Source: Cytophagales bacterium
Lineage (GTDB): Bacteria; Bacteroidota; Bacteroidia; Cytophagales; Cyclobacteriaceae
Length of the DNA stretch: 15,786 bases
Reading direction: 5' to 3'
Assembly: GCA_003500135.1 (NCBI GenBank)
Contig: DNTA01000099.1
Coordinates: 1-15,786, forward strand
Below are positions 8,931 through 15,400 of this stretch, in pieces. The notes under the pieces are model-generated. The model was not told the DNA's origin, did no database searches, and worked only from the letters and a program-made list of their open reading frames with translations. Within the stretch, counting starts at the first letter, position 1. Every line of letters begins with the position of its first letter. A program made the translations under genes and the position numbers.

Positions 8931-9842
8931 ATGAAATTAAACATTCAGAACGAGACTTCTCGGTTGAGAGCAGTTATTTTTGGGACAGCCGAAAGTAGTG
9001 GTCCTATCCCAACTCCTGAGGAAGCCTACGATCCAAAATCTTTAGAGCATATCATGGCCGGCACTTATCCAAAGGAAGAACATATGATCAGAGAAATGGA
9101 TGCGGTATGCGAAGTTTTTAAGAAGTACGACGTCGATGTATATCGTCCTGATGTGATTGAAAATGTGAATCAGATATTTGCTCGGGATATTGCTTTGGTA
9201 ATAGAGGATAAGATAATTGACTGCAACATTCTACCCGATCGACAAAATGAGATAGAGGCCATTCGTTATGTATTTGATCAGATTGATAGAAGAAATATCA
9301 TAACTCTTCCGCACGAAGCGCACATAGAAGGTGGTGACGTTATTTTGCATAACGATTATATATTTGTTGGGGTATGTACACGACCAGATTACAAGGACCT
9401 CATTACAGCCAGAACCAATAGTTTGGCGGTAAAGATGCTCAGAGATCATTTTCCTCATAAAACCATTAAATCATTTGTATTGCGCAAAAGCAATACGGAT
9501 CCAAGAAACAATGCTTTGCATTTGGACTGCTGCTTTCAGCCTGTTGGTAACGGAAAGGCCATTCTGCACAAAAACGGATTCTTTTTTGAAGAGGAGTACA
9601 ATTGGCTTCTAAACTTCTTTGGCAAAGAAAATGTTTTTGAAATTACCAAGGATGAAATGTACAATATGAAAAGTAATATCTTCTCTATTGCGCCGGATGT
9701 GGTTATTTCAGAAATTAATTTTGACCGCCTGAACACATGGTTTGAAGAGCAAGGTATCACAGTTGAAAAAGTCCCTTATGCAGAGATTGGCAAACAGGGT
9801 GGATTGCTGCGTTGTTCTACCATGCCGCTGATAAGGGATTAG
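8931..9842 (+). CDS. DDAH/amidinotransferase-superfamily guanidino hydrolase
   Basis: A 303-residue protein of the pentein fold shared by dimethylarginine dimethylaminohydrolase, arginine deiminase and amidinotransferases. Catalytic features in order: FARDI (83-87), HIEGGDV (131-137), His197 in ALHLDC, and the C-terminal nucleophile Cys295 in GGLLRCSTMPL. This fits hydrolysis of, or amidino transfer from, an arginine-like substrate; the exact substrate cannot be told. The chosen ATG begins MKLNIQNETSRLRAVIFG. The longer frame starting GTG at 8901 would begin inside the loop of the gltA terminator and is rejected. It converges with the minus-strand operon, with 24 nt and no clear terminator between stops. 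Confidence 0.85.
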   Translation: MKLNIQNETSRLRAVIFGTAESSGPIPTPEEAYDPKSLEHIMAGTYPKEEHMIREMDAVCEVFKKYDVDVYRPDVIENVNQIFARDIALVIEDKIIDCNILPDRQNEIEAIRYVFDQIDRRNIITLPHEAHIEGGDVILHNDYIFVGVCTRPDYKDLITARTNSLAVKMLRDHFPHKTIKSFVLRKSNTDPRNNALHLDCCFQPVGNGKAILHKNGFFFEEEYNWLLNFFGKENVFEITKDEMYNMKSNIFSIAPDVVISEINFDRLNTWFEEQGITVEKVPYAEIGKQGGLLRCSTMPLIRD

Positions 9843-9866
9843 ATTACCTGCGTTCTGCTTTGCCTA

Positions 9867-10739
9867 CTAATTTTCCTTTGTAAACCCATAGGTATTCTGC
9901 CCAATAAAGTCCTTGGGAAATTTGTCGTCTCCCTTAAAACCAATTTCAATAGTACCACTGTCTTCCGGTATGTAGTTAGTTTTAAAAATATAGTCCCATA
10001 AACTAAGACTAATGCCATAGTTCACACCGTGCTTTCCTTCAGGGAGATCATAGGCATGATGGTAGAGGTGCATGACCGGATTGTTAAAAATGTATTTAAG
10101 CGGCCCCCAGGTAATCTTAATGTTGGCATGATTCAGGTGGCCGATGGCGATGGCGACAAAATGTACGATAAATGCCTGCTCGGGTTCAAAGCCTCCAATA
10201 AGCATGACACCAATTGTTTTTAAAGGCTTGTACAGTATGTTCTCCATCCAGTGATACCTTAAATGCGCCGCAAAGCCCATTTCCTTAACACTGTGGTGCA
10301 CCTTGTGAAAGTTCCAAAGGATCTTATACCGATGCAGTAGGACATGGGTAAACCACTGAACAAAATCCAGAATAATAAAAAACACCAATAACTGTAGTCC
10401 CGGAGACCAGTTGGTCATATCAATTAAGGCAAAACTTTGAGGAGTGATATTGATTTCTGAAAATAAAAGTTCTATCACTTTATAGAAACCACTGATGACT
10501 ATGGAGAAAATGAAAAAATTAAAAAACATGTAAAAGGCATCCAGCCAGAAGTCTTTTCTAAAAATCGCCTGATCCTTCCTCCAGGGAAAAATGATCTCTA
10601 ATAACCAAACAACCAATGAGATAACCACCAGCCCCCAGAAATAGTTGGTATACCAGGGAACCTCAAAAATGATGGATTTCCATGTCCATGAAATTGTGCC
10701 TTCGAAGGCGTTTACAAATGCGTCTAAATACTTTTTCAT
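9867..10739 (-). CDS. fatty acid hydroxylase/sterol desaturase family membrane protein
   Basis: A 290-residue integral membrane protein with the histidine clusters of the membrane di-iron oxygenase superfamily: HVLLH (132-136), HKVHH (145-149), HLNH (201-204) and HLYHH (224-228). Hydrophobic segments lie near residues 32-50, 67-90, 115-130 and 175-200. Members use O2 and reductant to hydroxylate or desaturate lipid-like substrates; the substrate here is unknown. It is the last gene of the sulfite dehydrogenase operon, starting 14 nt after the rhodanese stop, so co-transcription is likely. Why a lipid oxygenase ends a sulfur-oxidation operon is unclear. It could be an unrelated passenger, or act on a membrane lipid, quinone or sulfolipid. 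Confidence 0.85.
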   Translation of the reverse strand: MKKYLDAFVNAFEGTISWTWKSIIFEVPWYTNYFWGLVVISLVVWLLEIIFPWRKDQAIFRKDFWLDAFYMFFNFFIFSIVISGFYKVIELLFSEINITPQSFALIDMTNWSPGLQLLVFFIILDFVQWFTHVLLHRYKILWNFHKVHHSVKEMGFAAHLRYHWMENILYKPLKTIGVMLIGGFEPEQAFIVHFVAIAIGHLNHANIKITWGPLKYIFNNPVMHLYHHAYDLPEGKHGVNYGISLSLWDYIFKTNYIPEDSGTIEIGFKGDDKFPKDFIGQNTYGFTKEN

Positions 10740-10753
10740 TTTTCTTCTTTTTT

Positions 10754-11674
10754 TTAAAATGTGTCGAATTCAATGGGGGAATCTTTGTCATAACTCCATT
10801 CCACCCAGGACCCATCATAATTCTTTACATTGTCAAAGCCCAATAATTCAGCTAATACAAAGGTAGTGTGTGCGGAGCGAACTCCACTATGACAATATAC
10901 AATGATACGCTCAGATTCCTCCAAATTCAGATGGGCGTAGTTTTTTTCAATTTCATGTCTGGACTTAAATTTCTGATCTCCGTCGAAATTGATGTTTAAA
11001 GCCCAGTCAATATGAATACTATTGGGAATTCTACCTGCTCTTTTAGAACCTGGCTTCATGTATGTTCCTTCAAACTCTTCAATGGTTCTGGTATCGATAA
11101 TAACAGCGTTTGCACTTATGGCATCCAGCACGTCTTTATTAGATACAATACAACTCATGGAGGGATTGTCTGGCAACTTAAAATTTGAAGCTAAGAATTT
11201 TGGAGCCACTTTACTGGTGCGCCCATTTGTTGCCTGCCACGACTCAAAACCACCGTTTAAAATTCGCACATTGTGAAAGTCATAATTCTGCAGTATCCAC
11301 CACAACCGCGCAGCTTCGCACATGCCTTTATCATCGTATAGAATTATTGTATCTTGAGTTTGTATTCCAAGTTTACTGAATAATTTTTCAAGTTGATTCT
11401 TACTAGGGATTACCCCTGAATAGGGATAAGAGGAATCTTCGATGTCTTTTCTCGAGATGTTGATTGCGTTAAGGATATGCGATCTTGAATACAATTCTTG
11501 AGATCTGAAATCCAAAATTTTTGTGCTTGGTAAATCGATGACTTTTGCAAGTTCAGTGGACTCAATTAAATAATTATGACTGGTCTCTTTGGCCAGTGGC
11601 GATTTATTTTTTCCACAAGACCAGATGAGCAATGCAATGAACATCAATTTAATTCTCCAATTCATACCATTCAA
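10754..11674 (-). CDS. double-rhodanese sulfurtransferase lipoprotein
   Basis: A 306-residue protein with two rhodanese domains, as in thiosulfate and mercaptopyruvate sulfurtransferases. The N-terminal domain (about 35-150) retains ILDFRSQELYSRSHILNAIN but has no catalytic Cys in its loop (LYDDKGMCEA). The C-terminal domain (about 180-300) has ITVDT-like IIDTRTIEEF and the active loop CHSGVRS with Cys261. The N-terminus is a lipoprotein signal, hydrophobic LMFIALLIW followed by SC with Cys20 as the lipidated residue, so it should sit outside the cytoplasm. It overlaps the upstream cytochrome gene by 26 nt; a second Met at codon 4 is an alternative start. It likely moves sulfane sulfur, perhaps from thiosulfate, releasing sulfite for the neighbouring dehydrogenase. 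That pairing is inferred. Confidence 0.87.
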   Translation of the reverse strand: MNGMNWRIKLMFIALLIWSCGKNKSPLAKETSHNYLIESTELAKVIDLPSTKILDFRSQELYSRSHILNAINISRKDIEDSSYPYSGVIPSKNQLEKLFSKLGIQTQDTIILYDDKGMCEAARLWWILQNYDFHNVRILNGGFESWQATNGRTSKVAPKFLASNFKLPDNPSMSCIVSNKDVLDAISANAVIIDTRTIEEFEGTYMKPGSKRAGRIPNSIHIDWALNINFDGDQKFKSRHEIEKNYAHLNLEESERIIVYCHSGVRSAHTTFVLAELLGFDNVKNYDGSWVEWSYDKDSPIEFDTF

Positions 11675-12122
11675 TATCTGATAAGGTCATTCGTCTCCCT
11701 TTTTTTTGTGGGGGATAGTTTTTGACAAGGTAATTGACAATAATTTCTTGATTTTTACCAAGGTCCCACAAGTTTTGGGTTTCCTGCATCCATTTAATTG
11801 TGGCATTCCAGCGTTCGGCGTTCATTCTGTTTTGGGTGACCAACTTTGCCGAGTGGCAGTTGGTACAATTATTGATCACCACCATCAATCCTTCGTCATC
11901 TTTTAAACCCGTACGAACGTGGATTCCGTCTTCAATCCGGTCTTCATCCACTTCCTCTGTAACTACGGGTGTAGTTTCCGCTTTCTTTTTAAAATCAAAG
12001 GCCGCCGGATTATTAGAGTAGTAAATTAAGCTACCCCCGGTGATAACAAACAACAGGAACAGGGAGATTAACATTTTGTATATTCTCCTTACTTCTTCCT
12101 GAAATGTACGCTCATTTTTCAT
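11649..12122 (-). CDS. membrane-anchored mono-heme cytochrome c (sulfite dehydrogenase partner)
   Basis: A 157-residue protein: a short charged N-terminus, one membrane helix (about 17-36), an acidic linker, then a small cytochrome c domain with a single heme motif CTNCH (86-90). The probable axial methionine is Met112 in WNATIKWMQETQNLW, a motif seen in cytochrome subunits of molybdenum sulfite dehydrogenases; Met100 is the alternative. The ATG overlaps the stop of the upstream sulfite dehydrogenase by 4 nt (ATGA), showing translational coupling. It probably accepts electrons from the molybdenum enzyme, like SorB, and passes them to the respiratory chain while tethered to the membrane. Confidence 0.87.
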   Translation of the reverse strand: MKNERTFQEEVRRIYKMLISLFLLFVITGGSLIYYSNNPAAFDFKKKAETTPVVTEEVDEDRIEDGIHVRTGLKDDEGLMVVINNCTNCHSAKLVTQNRMNAERWNATIKWMQETQNLWDLGKNQEIIVNYLVKNYPPQKKGRRMTLSDIEWYELEN

Positions 12123-13342
12123 GAAGTCACCTTTACTGCAATTCTATGGCAGGCGTTATTTAGATATCCTTTTGGATTCCATCCCGGAAGGACCATAGGC
12201 TGGGATGTACCACTTTGATCGGTTGCCCTGGCCCAAACCTCGTAATATCCTGTTTCAGGAAAATCAACCGATGCCGAAAAGTGCTGCCAGGCCAGTCTGT
12301 TGGCAGGTGGTTCCAAGTTCGTATCCTCCCATGTGGCCCCAAAATCAATAGAGTATTCTACTTTAGCTACTTCTAATTCTCCAGCCCAGGCATGCCCTCT
12401 GATGTTTAGTTTTTTACCCTTATTGATCATTGCACCTGTTTTTGGATAGGTGATGAGCGATTTCACAGGCATGGACTCAATGATACACATATCTTCATCT
12501 TTGACCTGTTCACCTGGAGCAACAGGGTTGCAAGGCACTCTGTAGGCTGTACCATTCATTTTTGGTCCATCGTGGACCTTATTTCTTATGCTTATTCGAT
12601 TAACCCACTTTCCGGATACTGAGGCCGGCCATCCGCCTGCCACTAGCCTCAACGGATAACCGTGAACTAGTGGAATGTCCTTGCCATTCATTTGAAAGGC
12701 AAGTAAAGTTTCCTCCTGTAGGGCTTTGCTCATAGGACATCCTCTTGATATGGCTTCTTTGTTTGGGTCCCTGCTAAGGTGTTGATCCACCGCATGAAAT
12801 CCTATGTAAACGGCATCATCTTTAATACCTGTATCTTCCAGTACATCCCTTAGGCGCACTCCTGTCCAGGAAGCACAGTGAACGGCACCTACTTTCCATT
12901 GGTTTCCTTTAGCCGGAGGGTCAAACTCAGCCCTTCCATTGCCCCCACATTCAATGGTTAGCTGATAAGTGTATTGTTCAAAGTTTGATTTTAGTTCGTC
13001 TAAGGTGTATGTTTTTTTTGCTTTAGCCGATTCTCCATCGATGGTAAGCGTCCATGAGTCAACGTCAATACTCTCAGGGATAAGACCATTGTTTCTTACG
13101 AACATACTGGAGTTAGGTGTAATCTTGTCGTCTAACAAATGCGCCTTGGATTCTATATTCCAGGGCCTGTCATTGAGAACTACCATTTCTCGATTTTTGT
13201 TGAAAAGCTTAAAAGGGTCCGGATCCTGAAGTGCAATTGGGGTATACCCATTTACCATGTTGGAACCAAATACAATTTTGGTGCCGATCAGGGTTGCAAA
13301 TGAGCTTAAAGTAGCCTGTTTAACAAAATCTCTTCTTTTCAA
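12119..13342 (-). CDS. Tat-exported molybdenum sulfite dehydrogenase (SorA/SoxC-like)
   Basis: A sulfite oxidase family molybdopterin protein. From the TTG start chosen here it has 407 residues and begins directly with a twin-arginine signal, KRRDFVKQATLSSFATLIG, implying folded export to the periplasm. The molybdenum-ligating Cys132 lies in IECGGNGR (about 130-137). WTGVRLRDVL (159-168), GYPLRLVAGGW (228-238) and the C-terminal dimerisation domain ending WNPKGYLNNACHR (388-400) are all typical. It oxidises sulfite to sulfate and hands electrons to the overlapping cytochrome gene product. The frame stays open to a TTG at 13414, but that start would add a second hydrophobic stretch before the RR motif and would lie 2 nt from an operator-like palindrome. 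SoxC-like sulfur dehydrogenase activity cannot be excluded, though no other sox genes are near. Confidence 0.9.
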   Translation of the reverse strand: MKRRDFVKQATLSSFATLIGTKIVFGSNMVNGYTPIALQDPDPFKLFNKNREMVVLNDRPWNIESKAHLLDDKITPNSSMFVRNNGLIPESIDVDSWTLTIDGESAKAKKTYTLDELKSNFEQYTYQLTIECGGNGRAEFDPPAKGNQWKVGAVHCASWTGVRLRDVLEDTGIKDDAVYIGFHAVDQHLSRDPNKEAISRGCPMSKALQEETLLAFQMNGKDIPLVHGYPLRLVAGGWPASVSGKWVNRISIRNKVHDGPKMNGTAYRVPCNPVAPGEQVKDEDMCIIESMPVKSLITYPKTGAMINKGKKLNIRGHAWAGELEVAKVEYSIDFGATWEDTNLEPPANRLAWQHFSASVDFPETGYYEVWARATDQSGTSQPMVLPGWNPKGYLNNACHRIAVKVTS

Positions 13343-13411
13343 GATGCAGGTATTTAAAAGTATTAATGCTAAAGTGATATAACCCAACAATTTAAGATTT
13401 ACCTGATAAAC

Positions 13412-13419
13412 CAAATGTA
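13412..13419 (-). promoter_or_regulatory. -7-type promoter element TACATTTG for the sulfite operon
   Basis: On the minus strand TACATTTG matches the Bacteroidota -7 consensus TAnnTTTG exactly. It overlaps the proximal half of the 13416-13431 palindrome and would give a leader of roughly 60 nt before the TTG at 13342. No clear -33 TTG is seen at the right distance, which fits either an activator-dependent promoter or a chance match. Confidence 0.35.
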
Positions 13420-13431
13420 ACTAATGTTACA
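13416..13431. promoter_or_regulatory. Crp/Fnr-like operator, sulfite operon side
   Basis: TGTAACTAATGTTACA is a perfect 16-bp inverted repeat (TGTAAC, 4-nt spacer, GTTACA). Size and half-site spacing match Crp/Fnr-family operators. Its centre is about 81 bp upstream of the chosen sulfite dehydrogenase start. A nearly identical site lies on the other side of the same intergenic region. Confidence 0.65.
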
Positions 13432-13448
13432 AATTCATTGATCCCTTC

Positions 13449-13460
13449 TGCAGATCTGCA
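13449..13460. repeat. 12-bp perfect palindrome TGCAGATCTGCA
   Basis: A perfect 12-bp palindrome without spacer lies 17 bp from the first Crp/Fnr-like operator. It may be an additional protein site. A terminator is unlikely, since a fold would leave a 4-bp stem and it lies upstream of both divergent genes. Confidence 0.35.
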
Positions 13461-13679
13461 TTGTTTTTCCGTGTCATAAGTGTTTACCCATACCTTTAAC
13501 TGTAGGCGCGCAATATTCACACATACATTAGGATATATTGGAACAAATCATTTGTAAGCCACTGAATATTAGTAGGAAAGGTTTTTGATTACCCATGAAA
13601 TGGTATATATGATTTGGCAATCTGAAGGTCATTAAAGTGTTTGTTGAATTGGAAAAAGAAGGTGTCTGAAACACCGTTA

Positions 13680-13695
13680 AGTAACAAAAGTTACA
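13680..13695. promoter_or_regulatory. Crp/Fnr-like operator, membrane protein side
   Basis: AGTAACAAAAGTTACA contains the perfect inverted repeat GTAAC-N4-GTTAC, the same core and spacing as the site at 13416-13431; only the outer base of one half-site differs. Its centre is about 65 bp upstream of the ATG at 13753. Confidence 0.62.
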
Positions 13696-13752
13696 TTACT
13701 GAATATTCAAAAGACATAGATTGAGAAATTATTTTAAATAAATCAGTAAATT

Positions 13753-14427
13753 ATGATACAGAAAGATTTTGAAACAAAAGTAGTAGGGTGGGCTTTTTTA
13801 ATGGCTGCACTTTTGTTGTGGTCTGGTTGGGCTTTATCACCACATCACATTGGTGAATACATTCAGGCATCAGATTTTGAAGCTATTGGCGAGAGTGTCT
13901 GGACCTGGATATGGATGTATCGCATCCACATATTTGGATGGGTAACCCTTGGGATTGCCTTATTTGCTTTGGTTTCTGTCACAGCCAGGAGGCCATTTAG
14001 AGTATTGATTTTGCCGGGAGCGGGAATGATCATAATTGGAACCTTTACCTTGGCTATAGCCAATGCCTATTTCTATAACTATGGAGCCTGGGGTGTTGGA
14101 CAAACAGCTGGTAAATCTCTCGCCGAAATAGATGCCTTCATGAGCGATATTCTGTATACCAACCAATACGTGACCTGTTTCATCAGATTTGGAAGAATTT
14201 TTTCCGGTGTGGGCTTTGTGCTTTTGGGTTTTGCTTTTTTAAAATGGCATTTGCTTAGTAAATGGATAAGTATTTTTACGATCCTATTTGGGTTTGCAGC
14301 AATGGGTATCATTCTGGCTATTCCGGATAACTTTGAAATTTACAAGCCACTATTTCATGTGAAGGTGCTATGGGCGTTGATTATGGGCGTCAGTATTCTC
14401 AAAACTGGGATACGTTTTCCTAATTGA
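13753..14427 (+). CDS. unrecognised six-helix membrane protein, divergent from the sulfite operon
   Basis: A 224-residue, strongly hydrophobic protein that I do not recognise. Hydrophobic segments lie near residues 10-28, 57-77, 84-107, 147-166, 171-190 and 202-217, so about six helices. Histidines sit at or near helix ends (His31, His32, His59, His166, His202), as do conserved-looking Trp and Tyr residues, so heme or quinone interaction is conceivable, but no known cytochrome b motif is seen. The 108-140 loop (YFYNYGAWGVGQ onward) would face one side of the membrane. It is a single gene with its own terminator. The shared operator motif links it by regulation to the sulfite dehydrogenase operon, so it may be a transporter or electron-transfer partner. 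Function unknown. Confidence 0.85.
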   Translation: MIQKDFETKVVGWAFLMAALLLWSGWALSPHHIGEYIQASDFEAIGESVWTWIWMYRIHIFGWVTLGIALFALVSVTARRPFRVLILPGAGMIIIGTFTLAIANAYFYNYGAWGVGQTAGKSLAEIDAFMSDILYTNQYVTCFIRFGRIFSGVGFVLLGFAFLKWHLLSKWISIFTILFGFAAMGIILAIPDNFEIYKPLFHVKVLWALIMGVSILKTGIRFPN

Positions 14428-14447
14428 GTGGAATTAAGGCGGCTATC

Positions 14448-14469
14448 AAACGGAAAGCTTCCGTTTTTT
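14448..14469 (+). terminator. intrinsic terminator after the membrane protein gene
   Basis: AAACGGAA (14448-14455) pairs with TTCCGTTT (14459-14466) around a 3-nt loop, followed by T residues to 14469. It starts 20 nt after the stop at 14427. On the minus strand only three T follow the stem, so it serves mainly the + strand gene, though it may help the converging acyl-CoA-binding protein gene. Confidence 0.85.
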
Positions 14470-14477
14470 GGGTTTAA

Positions 14478-14744
14478 TTATTGTCGGTAAAGGAAATAGT
14501 TCTTGACCAGATTGATATACTCACTTTTAGCTTCGTCCTGGGAAATATTCTGTGCCTGAAATAAGGCATTTGTTTTAAATGCATTAATGATGGCTTTTTT
14601 ACTGCTCGGCTGTCCGTAATCGTTTGTCGCCTTTTTGTAGTAAGCGTAGAGCCTTAAGAGAAAGTCTGCAGGAAAGGGTTCCATATGGCTGTTAACCATT
14701 TCCACAGCTTCCTTAAAGGCAATATCTAATTCTTCGGAGGTCAT
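14478..14744 (-). CDS. acyl-CoA-binding protein
   Basis: An 88-residue protein of the ACBP fold, a small four-helix cytoplasmic carrier of long-chain acyl-CoA. The recognisable core is DFLLRLYAYYKKATNDYG (27-44), with Tyr33, Tyr36 and Lys37 aligning to ligand-contacting Tyr28, Tyr31 and Lys32 of the bovine protein; Lys57 and Tyr76 align to Lys54 and Tyr73. The usual tryptophan pair in the third helix is replaced (TNALFQAQ), so it is a divergent member. Its ATG overlaps the psd stop by 4 nt, so the two are translationally coupled. The context suggests it supplies or buffers acyl chains for phospholipid synthesis. Confidence 0.85.
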   Translation of the reverse strand: MTSEELDIAFKEAVEMVNSHMEPFPADFLLRLYAYYKKATNDYGQPSSKKAIINAFKTNALFQAQNISQDEAKSEYINLVKNYFLYRQ

Positions 14745-15400
14745 TCTAATTGTGCAATCACGCTTTCGCCACCTTTTACTTTATCGTTTAATGAAACCTT
14801 AAGTTCGGCATTTAAAGGTAAAAAAACATCCACTCTTGAGCCAAATTTAATGAACCCAGAGTCCGCTCCCTGAACAACGGTACTGTTCAGATGTGCATAA
14901 TTCACAATTCTTTTAGCCAGTGCTCCGGCGATCTGACGGTATAAAACCTCACCAACTTTGGGGTTTTTAACAACGACGGTGGTACGCTCGTTTTCCTCAC
15001 TTGCTTTGGGATGCCAGGCCACGAGATATTTTCCTGGGTGGTACTTGCTATAGGTTACGTTTCCTGAAATCGGGAATCTGGTTACATGAACATTTAACGG
15101 TGACATAAAAATAGAAACCTGAACACGCTTTTCTTCAAAATATTCCTTTTCAAGTACTTCTTCAATGACAACAACCTTGCCGTCTACCGGGGCCATGATA
15201 ACGTGATCGTCCTGAAGCGTATACCGTTTGGGGTTTCTGAAAAACTGAAGAATAAGGATAAATAGTGCGACAATTGTGATCATAAGCAATTTTCGCAACC
15301 ACTCGGTCGAAATAGTGTTATCAATGAGCAGAATACTGATCACAACAACAACCAATGAAATAAATATGATTTTATGACCTTCTTTATGAAACATATGCAA
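14741..15400 (-). CDS. psd: phosphatidylserine decarboxylase proenzyme (short type)
   Basis: A 219-residue short-form Psd that decarboxylates phosphatidylserine to phosphatidylethanolamine at the inner membrane. Two hydrophobic segments at 11-26 and 36-53 anchor it. Then come APVDGKV (70-76) with catalytic Asp73, the SPLNVHVTRFP segment with His105, and the self-cleavage site FGSRVDVF, where cleavage between Gly187 and Ser188 makes the pyruvoyl group. The GSR form is the short bacterial/archaeal type, unlike the LGST of E. coli. The frame overlaps the end of cdsA by 17 nt; ATG at codon 3 (15394) is an equally good start. It overlaps the acyl-CoA-binding protein gene by 4 nt. Confidence 0.95.
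   Translation of the reverse strand: MHMFHKEGHKIIFISLVVVVISILLIDNTISTEWLRKLLMITIVALFILILQFFRNPKRYTLQDDHVIMAPVDGKVVVIEEVLEKEYFEEKRVQVSIFMSPLNVHVTRFPISGNVTYSKYHPGKYLVAWHPKASEENERTTVVVKNPKVGEVLYRQIAGALAKRIVNYAHLNSTVVQGADSGFIKFGSRVDVFLPLNAELKVSLNDKVKGGESVIAQLE

Larger units (their letters stand above)
13343..13752. other. divergent control region between the sulfite operon and the membrane protein gene
   Basis: A 410-nt stretch without a convincing gene. It holds two Crp/Fnr-like palindromes (13416-13431 and 13680-13695), a 12-bp perfect palindrome (13449-13460), a small inverted repeat GGTGT-N5-ACACC at 13661-13675 beside the second operator, and -7-like words on the minus strand. A second minus-strand promoter option is TTG at 13387-13385 with TACTTTTA at 13362-13355 (22-bp spacer), close to the TTG start. 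Confidence 0.7.

Noticed and set aside
9843..9866. Shared terminator between the converging guanidino hydrolase and hydroxylase genes
   Set aside because: The 24-nt gap has no inverted repeat or T-run of note.
13449..13460. TGCAGATCTGCA read as a terminator because T-rich sequence follows
   Set aside because: The fold would have a 4-bp stem and a 4-nt loop, and it lies upstream of both divergent genes. It is kept only as a palindrome.
13661..13675. GGTGT-N5-ACACC inverted repeat
   Set aside because: The arms are only 5 bp and there is one copy. It is noted within the control region entry but is too weak for a separate site.
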